Source of the DNA: Undibacterium sp. Jales W-56
Lineage (GTDB): Bacteria > Pseudomonadota > Gammaproteobacteria > Burkholderiales > Burkholderiaceae_D
Length of the DNA: 64,000 bases
Assembly (NCBI RefSeq): GCF_025548535.1
Contig: NZ_JAJLQW010000001.1
Span: 248,001-312,000, forward strand
Direction of reading: 5' to 3'
The position numbers and the translations under genes were made by a program. Positions within the stretch are counted from its first letter, which is position 1. Every line of letters begins with the position of its first letter. The notes beneath the pieces were generated by a model. That model searched no databases, was not told where the DNA came from, and saw only the letters and a program-made list of their open reading frames with translations. This document shows, piece after piece, positions 26,832 to 35,613 of the stretch.

Positions 26832-27553
26832 TGGGCCGACGCTTAGGGCAGCGACGTCTGGTCGCCTCGAAAATGACGATACGCCAGGATCAGCCCTGGC
26901 CCGTCAAGCTGGCAATCGTCGCGGTGATTATTGGTCTGGCAGGCGCGGTCGCCTTGTGGACCTATGATTTGGGCCGCAATTTTGCATTCGGCCCTAAGAT
27001 TAAACCGGAAGAAGTCGAGGCCTTGCACAAGCAGCTCGATGAACTGAAAATCGAACGTGATAAACTCGCCGCCCAGGTGAATACCTCGGATAGCCAGCAA
27101 AATATCGAGAAATCGACGCAAAAGCAATTGGCCGATCAAGTCAAGAACCTGACTTCTGAAAACCTGAAACTGAAAGATGACCTGGCATTTTTTGAGAGCC
27201 TGATGCCATCGGCCACCGGGCCTGAAGGCATTACCTTGCAAAGGGTGAAGGCGGAAATGGTTGCGCCGAATCAGATGCGTTACCGTGTTCTGGTAATGCA
27301 GGGCGGCAAGGGCGGACGCGATTTTGCCGGCGACCTGCAATTATCCCTGACGCTGGCGCAGGGCGGCAAACCTGTTATGATGCAGTTCCCTGACCCCAGG
27401 ACGGGCGAGGCGGGTAAGTTGAAGTTGTCATTCAGATACTATCAACGCCTCGAAGGTGTGATCACTTTACCGGAAGGCGCAACGGTAAAATCGCTACAGG
27501 CCAAAGTCATGGACAAAGGCCAGTTACGCGCCCAGCAATCGATTAATCTGTAA
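26831..27553 (+). CDS. DUF6776-type membrane-anchored coiled-coil protein
   Basis: Up to 240 aa: one membrane helix (about residues 24-44, VKLAIVAVIIGLAGAVALW), then a coiled coil of about 65 residues (EEVEALHKQLDELKIERDKL onward), then a beta-rich C-terminal domain that presumably lies in the periplasm. The order argC / this protein / bactofilin / erpA is usual in Burkholderiales. Two starts are possible: an ATG overlapping the argC stop, and another 42 bases later at 26873. I give the longer. Function unknown; its neighbour suggests a link to cell-shape scaffolds. Confidence 0.78.
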   Translation: MGRRLGQRRLVASKMTIRQDQPWPVKLAIVAVIIGLAGAVALWTYDLGRNFAFGPKIKPEEVEALHKQLDELKIERDKLAAQVNTSDSQQNIEKSTQKQLADQVKNLTSENLKLKDDLAFFESLMPSATGPEGITLQRVKAEMVAPNQMRYRVLVMQGGKGGRDFAGDLQLSLTLAQGGKPVMMQFPDPRTGEAGKLKLSFRYYQRLEGVITLPEGATVKSLQAKVMDKGQLRAQQSINL

Positions 27554-27564
27554 GGGGTTTTTCC

Positions 27565-27954
27565 ATGTTTAGTCGTAAAGTTAAAAATACAATCGATAGC
27601 CTGATCGGCGTATCCAGCAGCATTGAGGGCAATCTGCACTTCAAAGGCGGCTTGCGCATCGACGGCCATGTGAAAGGCAATGTCATCGCAGACGTGGATC
27701 AGTCCAGCATGCTGGTCATTTCCGAGCAAGCGAAAATCGACGGCGAAGTGCGCGCCGGGCATGTGGTCGTGAATGGGGAAATCAATGGCCCGGTGTTTTC
27801 AACCGAATTGCTGGAATTGCAGCCGAAAGCGCGTATCTCGGGCGATGTGCACTACAAAGCGCTGGAAATGATGAACGGTGCACTGGTGTCAGGTAAATTG
27901 ACCCATGAGCAAGCCGCAGAGCCGGTCTTGAAACTCGCCTCATCGCATAGCTAA
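27565..27954 (+). CDS. Bactofilin-family cytoskeletal protein
   Basis: A 129-aa bactofilin: a short N-terminal tail (MFSRKVKNTIDSLIG), a beta-helical repeat domain (IEGNLHFKGGLRIDGHVKGN and the next similar turns), and a short tail. Bactofilins polymerise without nucleotide into membrane-associated filaments that place cell-wall or stalk enzymes. It lies 11 bases after the membrane coiled-coil gene, which may serve as its anchor. Confidence 0.9.
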   Translation: MFSRKVKNTIDSLIGVSSSIEGNLHFKGGLRIDGHVKGNVIADVDQSSMLVISEQAKIDGEVRAGHVVVNGEINGPVFSTELLELQPKARISGDVHYKALEMMNGALVSGKLTHEQAAEPVLKLASSHS

Positions 27955-28003
27955 GAGTAGCTTAAGACTTAGCCGCGTCAAAACACGTAGATCGATATAG
28001 GTC

Positions 28004-28009
28004 TATAAT
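28004..28009 (+). promoter_or_regulatory. Possible -10 box of erpA
   Basis: A consensus TATAAT lies 31 bases before the erpA start codon, with a poor -35 region (AAACAC at 17-base spacing). An activator-dependent promoter would fit, but no regulator site was identified. Confidence 0.4.
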
Positions 28010-28039
28010 GAAGCCTTGTCAGAACAGTAGGAGCACGAA

Positions 28040-28390
28040 ATGAATGCCGTAGCCGAAATGCCAGCACCGATTATTTTTACTGAAAGTGCGGCCGCCAAAG
28101 TGGCGCAATTGATTGAAGAAGAGGGTAATCCCGATTTGAAACTGCGCGTCTTTGTCCAGGGGGGCGGATGCTCGGGTTTTCAGTACGGTTTTACCTTCGA
28201 TGAGATCGTGAATGAAGACGATACTGCCATGACCAAGAACGGCGTGCAGTTGCTGATCGATTCGATGAGCTACCAATATCTGGTCGGTGCCGAGATCGAT
28301 TATAAAGACGATCTGGAAGGTGCGCAGTTTGTAATCAAGAATCCGAATGCAACAACGACTTGTGGTTGCGGATCTTCGTTCTCAGCATAA
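28040..28390 (+). CDS. erpA: Iron-sulfur cluster insertion protein ErpA
   Basis: A 116-aa A-type Fe-S carrier. The three ligand cysteines are in [11 protein letters not shown] and in the C-terminal [11 protein letters not shown]. ErpA passes 4Fe-4S or 2Fe-2S clusters to apo-proteins of respiration and isoprenoid synthesis. It follows a separate promoter-like -10 box and ends in a strong terminator, so it can be expressed on its own. Confidence 0.95.
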   Translation: MNAVAEMPAPIIFTESAAAKVAQLIEEEGNPDLKLRVFVQGGGCSGFQYGFTFDEIVNEDDTAMTKNGVQLLIDSMSYQYLVGAEIDYKDDLEGAQFVIKNPNATTTCGCGSSFSA

Positions 28391-28409
28391 AGCGCAGGTA
28401 TAAGACAAC

Positions 28410-28436
28410 AAAGGACGCTACGGCGTCCTTTTTTTA
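28410..28436 (+). terminator. Terminator after erpA
   Basis: A perfect stem AAAGGACGC / GCGTCCTTT with loop TACG and a run of seven T. Confidence 0.92.
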
Positions 28437-28559
28437 CGCCTGAAATAAATTCAGTGCATTGTTGCGCAACAATTCATCACAAACCGGATTGCTTTGATTA
28501 CACTAATCAAAGCTGATCTCATTGATCTTGAAGAGCAACGCACACTATGGGAATTTGCG

Positions 28560-30110
28560 ATGGAACAGACGATAGACACGGCAAGCCTGCAACAGGATAA
28601 GCAGTCGCCCCCAGTACCACCAGTGCAGCCGCATCTGGCAGCGTCGGCGCATCTGCAAAGGCAGCGTGATGTGGTCGCCGCTTTACGCGCGGTACTGCCT
28701 GAACGCAGCGTCTTGTTCCAGGAAGAGGACACCCGCCCCTATGAGTGCGATGGCCTGGCGGCCTATCGCCAGTTGCCTATGGTGGTCACCTTGCCGGAAG
28801 ACGAGCAGCAGGTGATTGCGGTGATGCATATTTGCCGCCAGCTTCAGGTGCCGATCGTGCCGCGCGGCGCGGGTACCGGCTTGTCCGGCGGTGCCATGCC
28901 GATGATTGACGGCGTCGTTTTATCGACGGCCCGGCTGAATAAAACTCTCAAACTCGATGCCTATTCACGTACCGCGATCGTGCAACCGGGGGTGCGTAAC
29001 CTGGCGATCTCGGACGCCGTCGCCGGGCTTGGTTTGTACTATGCTCCCGATCCCTCTTCCCAAATCGCCTGCACCATCGGCGGCAACGTCGCAGAAAATT
29101 CCGGCGGCGTGCATTGTCTGAAATACGGGCTGACTGTGCATAATGTCCTGCGTGTGCGGGCAGTCACGATAGACGGCGAGATCATCGAGCTGGGCGGCGA
29201 AGCGCTCGATGCGCCCGGCCTTGATTTGCTGGCGGTCTTCATCGGCTCGGAAGGCATGTTGGGGGTGGTCACGGAAGTCACCGTCAAGCTCGTCCCCAAG
29301 CCGCAGGCTGCGCGCGTCATCATGGCGTCCTTCGACGATGTGGTCAAAGGCGGCAATGCCGTGGCGAATGTGATCGCGGCCGGGATCATCCCGGCCGGAT
29401 TAGAGATGATGGACAAGACTTCGTCGCGCATGGTCGAACCTTTCGTCAAAGCCGGCTATGACGTAGATGCGGAAGCGATTCTGTTATGCGAGTCCGATGG
29501 CACCGATGAAGAAGTCGAAGAAGAAATCCAGCGCATGAGCGCGGTGCTGGAACGGGCCGGCGCCACCGCGATCGCGGTTTCGACCAGCGAGGCGGAGCGG
29601 CTGAGATTCTGGTCCGGACGCAAAAATGCGTTTCCTGCTGCGGGACGCATATCGCCCGATTATTACTGCATGGACGGCACCATTCCCCGCAAAAATTTGG
29701 CTCAGGTCTTGCTCGGAATTGCCGCGATGGAGCAAAAGTACGGCTTGCGTTGTGCCAACGTGTTTCATGCCGGCGACGGCAATTTGCATCCTTTGATTTT
29801 GTTCGATGCGAATAAGGAAGGCGAATTCCATCAGGCGGAATTATTCGGTGCCGAGATTCTGGAATTATGCGTCGAAGTGGGCGGTACGATTACCGGCGAA
29901 CATGGTGTCGGCATAGAAAAAATTAACTCGATGTGCGTGCAGTTTTCGAGCGCCGAACTCGATGCCTTCCGTGCCGTGAAGCGTGCCTTCGACACGGCAT
30001 TTTTATTGAATCCGGATAAGGCGATCCCCACCTTGCACCGCTGCGCCGAGTATGGCCGTATGCATGTCAAGCGCGGACAATTGAAGTTTCCTGATTTACC
30101 GCGCTTTTAG
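28560..30110 (+). CDS. glcD: Glycolate oxidase subunit GlcD (FAD-linked oxidase)
   Basis: A 516-aa FAD-binding oxidase that oxidises glycolate (and D-lactate in related enzymes) to glyoxylate. The FAD site of the VAO fold is visible: VPRGAGTGLSGGAMP, IGGNVAENSGGVHCLKYG and the C-terminal FHAGDGNLHP and GTITGEHGVG. The ATG chosen begins MEQTIDTAS; the longer frame opens with TTG. First gene of glcDEF, with a hairpin and 130 bases before glcE, so some transcript may end between them. Confidence 0.94.
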   Translation: MEQTIDTASLQQDKQSPPVPPVQPHLAASAHLQRQRDVVAALRAVLPERSVLFQEEDTRPYECDGLAAYRQLPMVVTLPEDEQQVIAVMHICRQLQVPIVPRGAGTGLSGGAMPMIDGVVLSTARLNKTLKLDAYSRTAIVQPGVRNLAISDAVAGLGLYYAPDPSSQIACTIGGNVAENSGGVHCLKYGLTVHNVLRVRAVTIDGEIIELGGEALDAPGLDLLAVFIGSEGMLGVVTEVTVKLVPKPQAARVIMASFDDVVKGGNAVANVIAAGIIPAGLEMMDKTSSRMVEPFVKAGYDVDAEAILLCESDGTDEEVEEEIQRMSAVLERAGATAIAVSTSEAERLRFWSGRKNAFPAAGRISPDYYCMDGTIPRKNLAQVLLGIAAMEQKYGLRCANVFHAGDGNLHPLILFDANKEGEFHQAELFGAEILELCVEVGGTITGEHGVGIEKINSMCVQFSSAELDAFRAVKRAFDTAFLLNPDKAIPTLHRCAEYGRMHVKRGQLKFPDLPRF

Positions 30111-30124
30111 GAGTGCCATATATA

Positions 30125-30147
30125 AAGGCGCATATTTCATGCGCCTT
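30125..30147 (+). terminator. Hairpin between glcD and glcE
   Basis: A perfect 9-bp stem AAGGCGCAT / ATGCGCCTT with a 5-base loop, but only a weak T-rich tail. It may cause partial termination or stabilise the glcD message. Confidence 0.45.
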
Positions 30148-30240
30148 CTGGCCTGAAAATGACTGAAAACCCGCACCGATATTGCGGATTCAGTTTTAAA
30201 TATGATGCGAAGTAGAGACTGTACGATCACCGGAAAATGA

Positions 30241-31317
30241 ATGAATCCTGATATGGACAATATCCTGCAAGAGTTTCGCGATCGCATCTTGGCGGCATCG
30301 GCGGATCAGACGCCGTTATGCATCCAGGGTGGTGCCAGCAAAAACTGGTATGGACAAACACTGCGCGGCGATCTGCTGGATACCCGTGCGTATACCGGCA
30401 TCGTCGCGTATGAACCGACGGAGCTGGTGATCACCGCGCGTTGCGGCACGCCGCTGGCCGAGATCGAGGCAGCACTCGCTGAACAACAGCAGATGCTGGC
30501 ATTTGAGCCGCCGCATTTTGGCGCGACCGCGACGTTTGGCGGCATGGTGGCGGCGGGTTTGTCAGGGCCACGCCGTGCTGCGGTAGGCGCGGTCAGGGAT
30601 TTTGTGCTGGGGGCGAATTTGATGGACGGGCGCGGCGAGTTGTTATCGTTCGGCGGCCAGGTCATGAAAAACGTCGCGGGCTACGATGTGTCGCGTTTGC
30701 TGGCCGGATCGCTGGGTAGCCTAGGCTTAATCACCGATATCTCGATCAAGGTCTTGCCTAAACCTTTTGCTGAAACGACCCTGGTTTTTGCCTTGTCAGA
30801 AGCCGATGCCTTGACCAGACTGAATCAGTGGGGCGGTCAGGCCTTGCCGATTTCGGCCAGTGCCTGGCATGTCGGCCGCCTGATGCTGCGTCTGTCCGGT
30901 GCGGATGCCGCGGTGCGTGCGGCGAAACAGAAATTGGGCGGCGAAGAAGTCCATGATGCGACCCATTACTGGTCTGCATTGCGCGAGCAAAAACACGAAT
31001 TTTTTGCGCAGGATGAAGAGCACGGCTTATGGCGTTTGTCCTTGCCGTCAAGCGCCAGGCCGCTGGCCTTGAGCGGCAAATCGCTGATCGAGTGGGGCGG
31101 GGCGCAGCGCTGGTTATTCAGTGACGAGCATCCGCAACAGATTCGCGCTGCGGCCGCTCAGGCCGGCGGTCATGCGAGCTTGTTCCGGGGCGGCGATAAA
31201 CGTATCGGCGTGTTTACAGCGCTGGCACCGGCAGTCGCCAGAATTCATCGTCATTTAAAAAATGCATTCGATCCTTCAGGTATTTTTAACCCTGAACGCA
31301 TGTACCCCGATTTGTAA
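30241..31317 (+). CDS. glcE: Glycolate oxidase FAD-binding subunit GlcE
   Basis: A 358-aa shortened FAD-binding homologue of GlcD. It keeps the FAD motifs in short form (GATATFGGMVAAGLSGPRR, FGGQVMKNVAGYDVSRLLAG). GlcE forms the membrane-associated glycolate oxidase with GlcD and GlcF. A second ATG four codons in is equally possible. It runs into glcF with 17 bases between, so those two are surely cotranscribed. Confidence 0.93.
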   Translation: MNPDMDNILQEFRDRILAASADQTPLCIQGGASKNWYGQTLRGDLLDTRAYTGIVAYEPTELVITARCGTPLAEIEAALAEQQQMLAFEPPHFGATATFGGMVAAGLSGPRRAAVGAVRDFVLGANLMDGRGELLSFGGQVMKNVAGYDVSRLLAGSLGSLGLITDISIKVLPKPFAETTLVFALSEADALTRLNQWGGQALPISASAWHVGRLMLRLSGADAAVRAAKQKLGGEEVHDATHYWSALREQKHEFFAQDEEHGLWRLSLPSSARPLALSGKSLIEWGGAQRWLFSDEHPQQIRAAAAQAGGHASLFRGGDKRIGVFTALAPAVARIHRHLKNAFDPSGIFNPERMYPDL

Positions 31318-31334
31318 TTTTTCAAACCTATTCT

Positions 31335-32576
31335 ATGCAAACCAATCTCGCTGATTTCATCAAGGACACCCGTGAAGGCCAGGAGGCAGAAGAGATTTTG
31401 CGCAAATGTGTACATTGCGGCTTTTGCACGGCGACTTGCCCCACTTATCAGTTGCTCGGCGATGAACTGGATGGTCCGCGCGGACGAATTTACCTGATTA
31501 AGCAAGTATTAGAGGGCAAGCAGGCAACCGTAAAAACCCAGCAGCATCTGGATCGCTGCCTGACCTGCCGCAATTGTGAATCAACCTGCCCATCCGGTGT
31601 GCAATACGGACGCCTGCTCGACATCGGCCGCCAGGTGGTGGAAGATCAGGTAGCGCGGCCATTAGGTCAGCGCCTGATGCGCTCCGCGCTCAAGCAGGTA
31701 TTGCCGCGTTCATCGATTTTTAATCCGGCGATGAAGCTCGGGCAAGCGATGCGTCCCATACTACCTAAGGCCTTGCAAAACAAGGTACCGGTGGCGCAGC
31801 CGGCAGGCCTTTGGCCGCAGACCCAGCATGCGCGCAAGATGTTGTTGCTCGATGGTTGCGTGCAACCGGCGATGTCGCCCAACATCAACGCCGCGACAGC
31901 CCGCGTACTCGATGCGCTGGGCGTGCAATTGATCGTCGCGCCGAAAGCCGCTTGCTGTGGCGCGATCCGCTTTCATCTGAATGACCAGGACGGCGGCCTC
32001 GACGATATGCGGCGTAATATCGATGCCTGGTGGCCCTATGTGGAAGAGGGGGCCGAAGCCATCGTCATGACTGCATCAGGCTGTGGCGTCACAGTCAAAG
32101 ACTATGGCCATCTGCTGGCACACGACAGCGCGTATGCCGAAAAAGCCCGCCGCATCTCCGGCATGACCCGCGATCTGAGTGAAATTTTGCCTGACTTTGA
32201 GACTGAACTCGTCAAAAAAATAACAGGGAAAATAGCGAAAAGAATCGCCTGGCATCCACCCTGTACCTTGCAACATGGTCAGCAAATTCGCGGCAAGGTA
32301 GAGGGACTATTATGTCAAATCGGCGTCGATGTACAACTCTGTGCAGACAGTCATTTATGCTGCGGCTCTGCCGGGACTTATTCGGTATTGCAGCCAGCAT
32401 TATCGTACCAGTTGCGGGACAATAAATTGCAGAATCTGGCGGCGACCGGTGCGGAGATGATACTGTCGGCAAACATCGGATGCCTCACGCATCTGCAGTC
32501 GGGCACGGATACGCCAGTGCGCCATTGGATAGAGTTGATCGATGCTGGTTTGCAGAGTCCGGGTCAGGACCAATAG
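31335..32576 (+). CDS. glcF: Glycolate oxidase iron-sulfur subunit GlcF
   Basis: The 413-aa iron-sulfur subunit. Two 4Fe-4S motifs are at residues 25-40 (CVHCGFCTATCPTYQ) and 73-90 (CLTCRNCESTCPSGV). Two CCG domains follow (KAACCGAIRFH and HLCCGSAGTYS). It passes electrons from the flavin subunits to the quinone pool. Last gene of the operon; the hairpin-rich repeat downstream is shared with the convergent gpx gene. Confidence 0.94.
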   Translation: MQTNLADFIKDTREGQEAEEILRKCVHCGFCTATCPTYQLLGDELDGPRGRIYLIKQVLEGKQATVKTQQHLDRCLTCRNCESTCPSGVQYGRLLDIGRQVVEDQVARPLGQRLMRSALKQVLPRSSIFNPAMKLGQAMRPILPKALQNKVPVAQPAGLWPQTQHARKMLLLDGCVQPAMSPNINAATARVLDALGVQLIVAPKAACCGAIRFHLNDQDGGLDDMRRNIDAWWPYVEEGAEAIVMTASGCGVTVKDYGHLLAHDSAYAEKARRISGMTRDLSEILPDFETELVKKITGKIAKRIAWHPPCTLQHGQQIRGKVEGLLCQIGVDVQLCADSHLCCGSAGTYSVLQPALSYQLRDNKLQNLAATGAEMILSANIGCLTHLQSGTDTPVRHWIELIDAGLQSPGQDQ

Positions 32577-32648
32577 CAGCGCGCTATTTTCGCCGGATCT
32601 GGCTACTCAGCCACTACGGATAGCGCAGAAAAAAGAGCCTAATCTCAA

Positions 32649-32722
32649 CACGGAGTCACAGAGAAAAAGCGAAGAGTTGTTTTAAATTTACTTCGCGTTT
32701 CTGCGACTCTGTGCGGAGAGAT
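32649..32722. repeat. Palindromic repeat related to the CTCTGTG stretch of MITE family 1
   Basis: CACGGAGTCACAGAGAAAAAGCG on the left is an imperfect inverted copy of CGCGTTTCTGCGACTCTGTGCGG on the right, forming a long hairpin. The words resemble the GTGTCTCCGTGTCTCTGTGG stretch near one end of the family-1 repeats. It lies between convergent glcF and gpx and could also end both transcripts. Confidence 0.6.
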
Positions 32723-32752
32723 TTTTGGGCTGTTATTTCTGTTGATGGACGC

Positions 32753-33235
32753 TTATTCGGCTAACAGTTTTTCGATGTCGGCGATCAGTTCCGCCGGTGC
32801 CGTCAGCGGCGCATAACGATTGAAGACGGTGCCGTCTTTTTTTACCAGGAATTTGGTGAAATTCCATTTGATCGCTTCGCTGCCCAACAGGCCGGGCGCT
32901 TTGGATTTCAGGTATTGATACAGCGGATGCGCGTCTTTGCCGTTCACATCAATTTTGGCGAACAGCGGGAAAGTCACGCCGTAATTTTTTTCGCAAAAGG
33001 CGCCGATTTCATCTGCGCTACCCGGCTCTTGATGGCCGAACTGGTTGCATGGGAAGCCCAGCACTTCGACACCTTGATCCCGAAACTGCTGGTACACCGC
33101 TTCCAGCCCTTTGTACTGCGGCGTGAAACCGCAATTGCTTGCGGTATTCACGATTAACAGCACTTTGCCCTGATACTGTTTCAGGTCAACCGGCTGGCCT
33201 TGCAGGTTGTCTGCATTGAAGTCGAGTATGTTCAT
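32753..33235 (-). CDS. Glutathione peroxidase-family protein
   Basis: A 160-aa cysteine-type (non-selenium) glutathione/thioredoxin peroxidase. The catalytic set is present: Cys35 (NTASNCGFTPQY), Gln69 (CNQFGHQEPG), Trp124 and Asn125 (KWNFTKFLV). It removes hydrogen peroxide or lipid hydroperoxides, probably with thioredoxin, in the cytoplasm or periplasm; no signal peptide is seen. Its ATG overlaps the stop codon of pilU by four bases, an unusual partner for a pilus gene. Confidence 0.93.
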   Translation of the reverse strand: MNILDFNADNLQGQPVDLKQYQGKVLLIVNTASNCGFTPQYKGLEAVYQQFRDQGVEVLGFPCNQFGHQEPGSADEIGAFCEKNYGVTFPLFAKIDVNGKDAHPLYQYLKSKAPGLLGSEAIKWNFTKFLVKKDGTVFNRYAPLTAPAELIADIEKLLAE

Positions 33236-34368
33236 ACAATTCCCAGGTGAGATGTGCCTGCGCTGAGGTCACGGTTTTTGGCGTCTTTACCTTTCAGCAT
33301 AATCGCCAGACGCAATTCATTGACGGAGTCGGCATTGCGTAAAGCGTCTTCATACGTAATCAAGTCGGCTTCATGCAAATCAAACAGCGCCTGGTCGAAG
33401 GTCTGCATCCCGATTTCACGGGATTTTTTCATGATCTCCTTGATTTCGTGGACATCGCCTTTGAAAATCAGGTCGGACACCAAAGGCGAGTTCAGCATGA
33501 TTTCAATCGCCGCACAACGGCCTTTTTTACCGCGCAGCGGGATCAGGCGTTGTGAAATAACCGCCTTTAAGTTCAGCGATAAATCCATCAGCAATTGCGC
33601 ACGACGTTCTTCCGGGAAGAAGTTGATGATACGGTCCAGCGCCTGATTCGCACTATTCGCGTGCAGGGTAGCCAGGCACAGATGGCCGGTTTCTGCAAAG
33701 GCAATCGCAAAATCCATGGTCTCGCGGTCGCGGATCTCACCGATCTGGATCACATCCGGCGCCTGGCGCAAGGAGTTCTTCAGCGCAGCGCCCCAGTCGT
33801 CGGTATCGATGCCGATCTCACGCTGGGTAATGATGCAATTGCCATGCGGATGCACATATTCAATCGGGTCTTCAATCGTAATGATGTGGCCGTAGCTATT
33901 CGCATTGCGGTAACCCAGCATTGCCGCCAGGGAAGTGGATTTGCCCGAGCCGGTTGCACCGACCATGATGACCAGGCCGCGCTTGGTCATGGCGACATCT
34001 TTCAGGTGCACCGGCAGGCCAAGCTCTTCCATGGTGGGAATTGCGGTGGTGATGGTACGTAATACCATTCCGACCCGGCCCTGCTGCATGAATGCGGAAA
34101 CGCGAAAACGCCCCATGCCGGCCGGATTGATCGCAAAGTTACATTCCTTAGTCGATTCAAAAGCTGCCGCTTGCTTATCGTTCATGATGGCGCGCGCCAG
34201 ATCGATGGTGTGCGCCGATGTCAAGGGCTGGTTCGATACGGGCGTCACCTTGCCATCGATTTTGAACGCCGGAGGAAATTCTGCGGTGATAAATAAATCT
34301 GAGCCATTCTTGCTGAGCATCAAGCGCAGTAAGTCGTGCATAAATTTGGTAGCCTGATCGCGTTCCAT
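33232..34368 (-). CDS. pilU: Type IV pilus retraction ATPase PilU
   Basis: A 378-aa PilT-like hexameric ATPase that assists PilT in pulling back type IV pili at the inner membrane. Walker A is GATGSGKSTSLAAML; the Asp box (ITIEDPIEYVH) and His box (CLATLHANSANQALDRI) of secretion ATPases follow. It ends in a longer tail than PilT, as is usual for PilU. Lies 54 bases downstream of pilT. I chose the ATG of MERDQATKF over a longer frame without support. Confidence 0.94.
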   Translation of the reverse strand: MERDQATKFMHDLLRLMLSKNGSDLFITAEFPPAFKIDGKVTPVSNQPLTSAHTIDLARAIMNDKQAAAFESTKECNFAINPAGMGRFRVSAFMQQGRVGMVLRTITTAIPTMEELGLPVHLKDVAMTKRGLVIMVGATGSGKSTSLAAMLGYRNANSYGHIITIEDPIEYVHPHGNCIITQREIGIDTDDWGAALKNSLRQAPDVIQIGEIRDRETMDFAIAFAETGHLCLATLHANSANQALDRIINFFPEERRAQLLMDLSLNLKAVISQRLIPLRGKKGRCAAIEIMLNSPLVSDLIFKGDVHEIKEIMKKSREIGMQTFDQALFDLHEADLITYEDALRNADSVNELRLAIMLKGKDAKNRDLSAGTSHLGIV

Positions 34369-34422
34369 CTTGGTACATCCTTCATTCAAACTGAATCGGT
34401 AGAGAAAGTTTTCTGCCGCACA

Positions 34423-35466
34423 TTAGCCTGGGAAATTGTCCGGCGTTTTTGCCGCTGCCCGCGCAGTGCCGACCGAGATGACATTGCGCTTGACCAGATC
34501 GGTCAGGTTTTGATCCAGAGTCTGCATTCCCATATTGCTGCCGGTCTGGATTGAGGAATACATCTGGGCGATTTTAGCTTCGCGAATCAGATTGCGAATC
34601 GCCGGTGTGCCCAGCATGATTTCATGCGCTGCGACCCTGCCTGTGCCGTCCTTGGTTTTCAACAGGGTTTGCGAAATCACGGCCTGCAGCGATTCGGACA
34701 ACATCGAACGCACCATTTCTTTTTCTTCTGCCGGGAATACGTCGACGATACGATCGATGGTTTTTGCGGCGGATGAGGTATGCAGGGTACCAAATACCAA
34801 GTGGCCGGTTTCGGCGGCAGTCAGGGCGAGGCGGATGGTTTCCAGATCGCGCAACTCACCCACCAGGATGACGTCGGGATCTTCCCGCAAGGCCGAACGC
34901 AGCGCGTTGTTGAACGACATGGTATGTGGCCCGACTTCGCGCTGATTGATCAGGCATTTCTTGGATTCGTGGACAAATTCGATAGGATCTTCGACTGTCA
35001 GGATGTGGCCGTACTCATTTTCATTGACGTGATTGACCATCGCCGCAAGCGTCGTTGATTTGCCTGAACCGGTTGGTCCGGTAACCAGCACCAGGCCTCG
35101 TGGTTTGAGCGAGAGCTCAGCAAAAATGCGCGGGGTATTCAATTGTTCCAGGCTAAGGATTTTGGACGGAATTGTCCGCATCACGGCGGCGGCACCGCGT
35201 TCCTGGTTAAAGGCATTTACACGGAAACGTGCCAGACCTGGGATAGAAAAGGAGAAATCGCATTCCAGCGTCTCTTCATACGCCTTGCGCTGCGAGTCAT
35301 TCATAATGTCGTAGATCAGGCCATGCACATCTTTATGTTCAAGGGGTGGCAAATTAATGCGTCGCACATCGCCATGCACACGTATCATAGGCGGCAAGCC
35401 GGATGACAGGTGTAAGTCGGATGCGTTGTTCTTGACGGAGAACGCGAGGAGTTCTGAAATGTCCAT
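34423..35466 (-). CDS. pilT: Type IV pilus retraction ATPase PilT
   Basis: The 347-aa main retraction motor for twitching motility and DNA uptake. Walker A is GPTGSGKSTTLAAMV, followed by LTVEDPIEFVH and VFGTLHTSSAAKTIDRI. The AIRNLIREAKIAQMYSSIQ segment near the C terminus contains the conserved PilT AIRNLIRE motif. First gene of pilT-pilU-gpx. Divergent from yggS, an arrangement common in proteobacteria. Confidence 0.97.
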   Translation of the reverse strand: MDISELLAFSVKNNASDLHLSSGLPPMIRVHGDVRRINLPPLEHKDVHGLIYDIMNDSQRKAYEETLECDFSFSIPGLARFRVNAFNQERGAAAVMRTIPSKILSLEQLNTPRIFAELSLKPRGLVLVTGPTGSGKSTTLAAMVNHVNENEYGHILTVEDPIEFVHESKKCLINQREVGPHTMSFNNALRSALREDPDVILVGELRDLETIRLALTAAETGHLVFGTLHTSSAAKTIDRIVDVFPAEEKEMVRSMLSESLQAVISQTLLKTKDGTGRVAAHEIMLGTPAIRNLIREAKIAQMYSSIQTGSNMGMQTLDQNLTDLVKRNVISVGTARAAAKTPDNFPG

Positions 35467-35613
35467 TTATAATTCCGGTGATGAAATGATTTGCGGTGGC
35501 GAGCACAGAACTCTGATGCAATCGCACTGATCAACCTACAACTTACGCAAGATTGGCGAGACTTTTCATTTGAATCGAGTCCCAGCCAGGTTGCAGAATC
35601 AAGTATCTCGATT

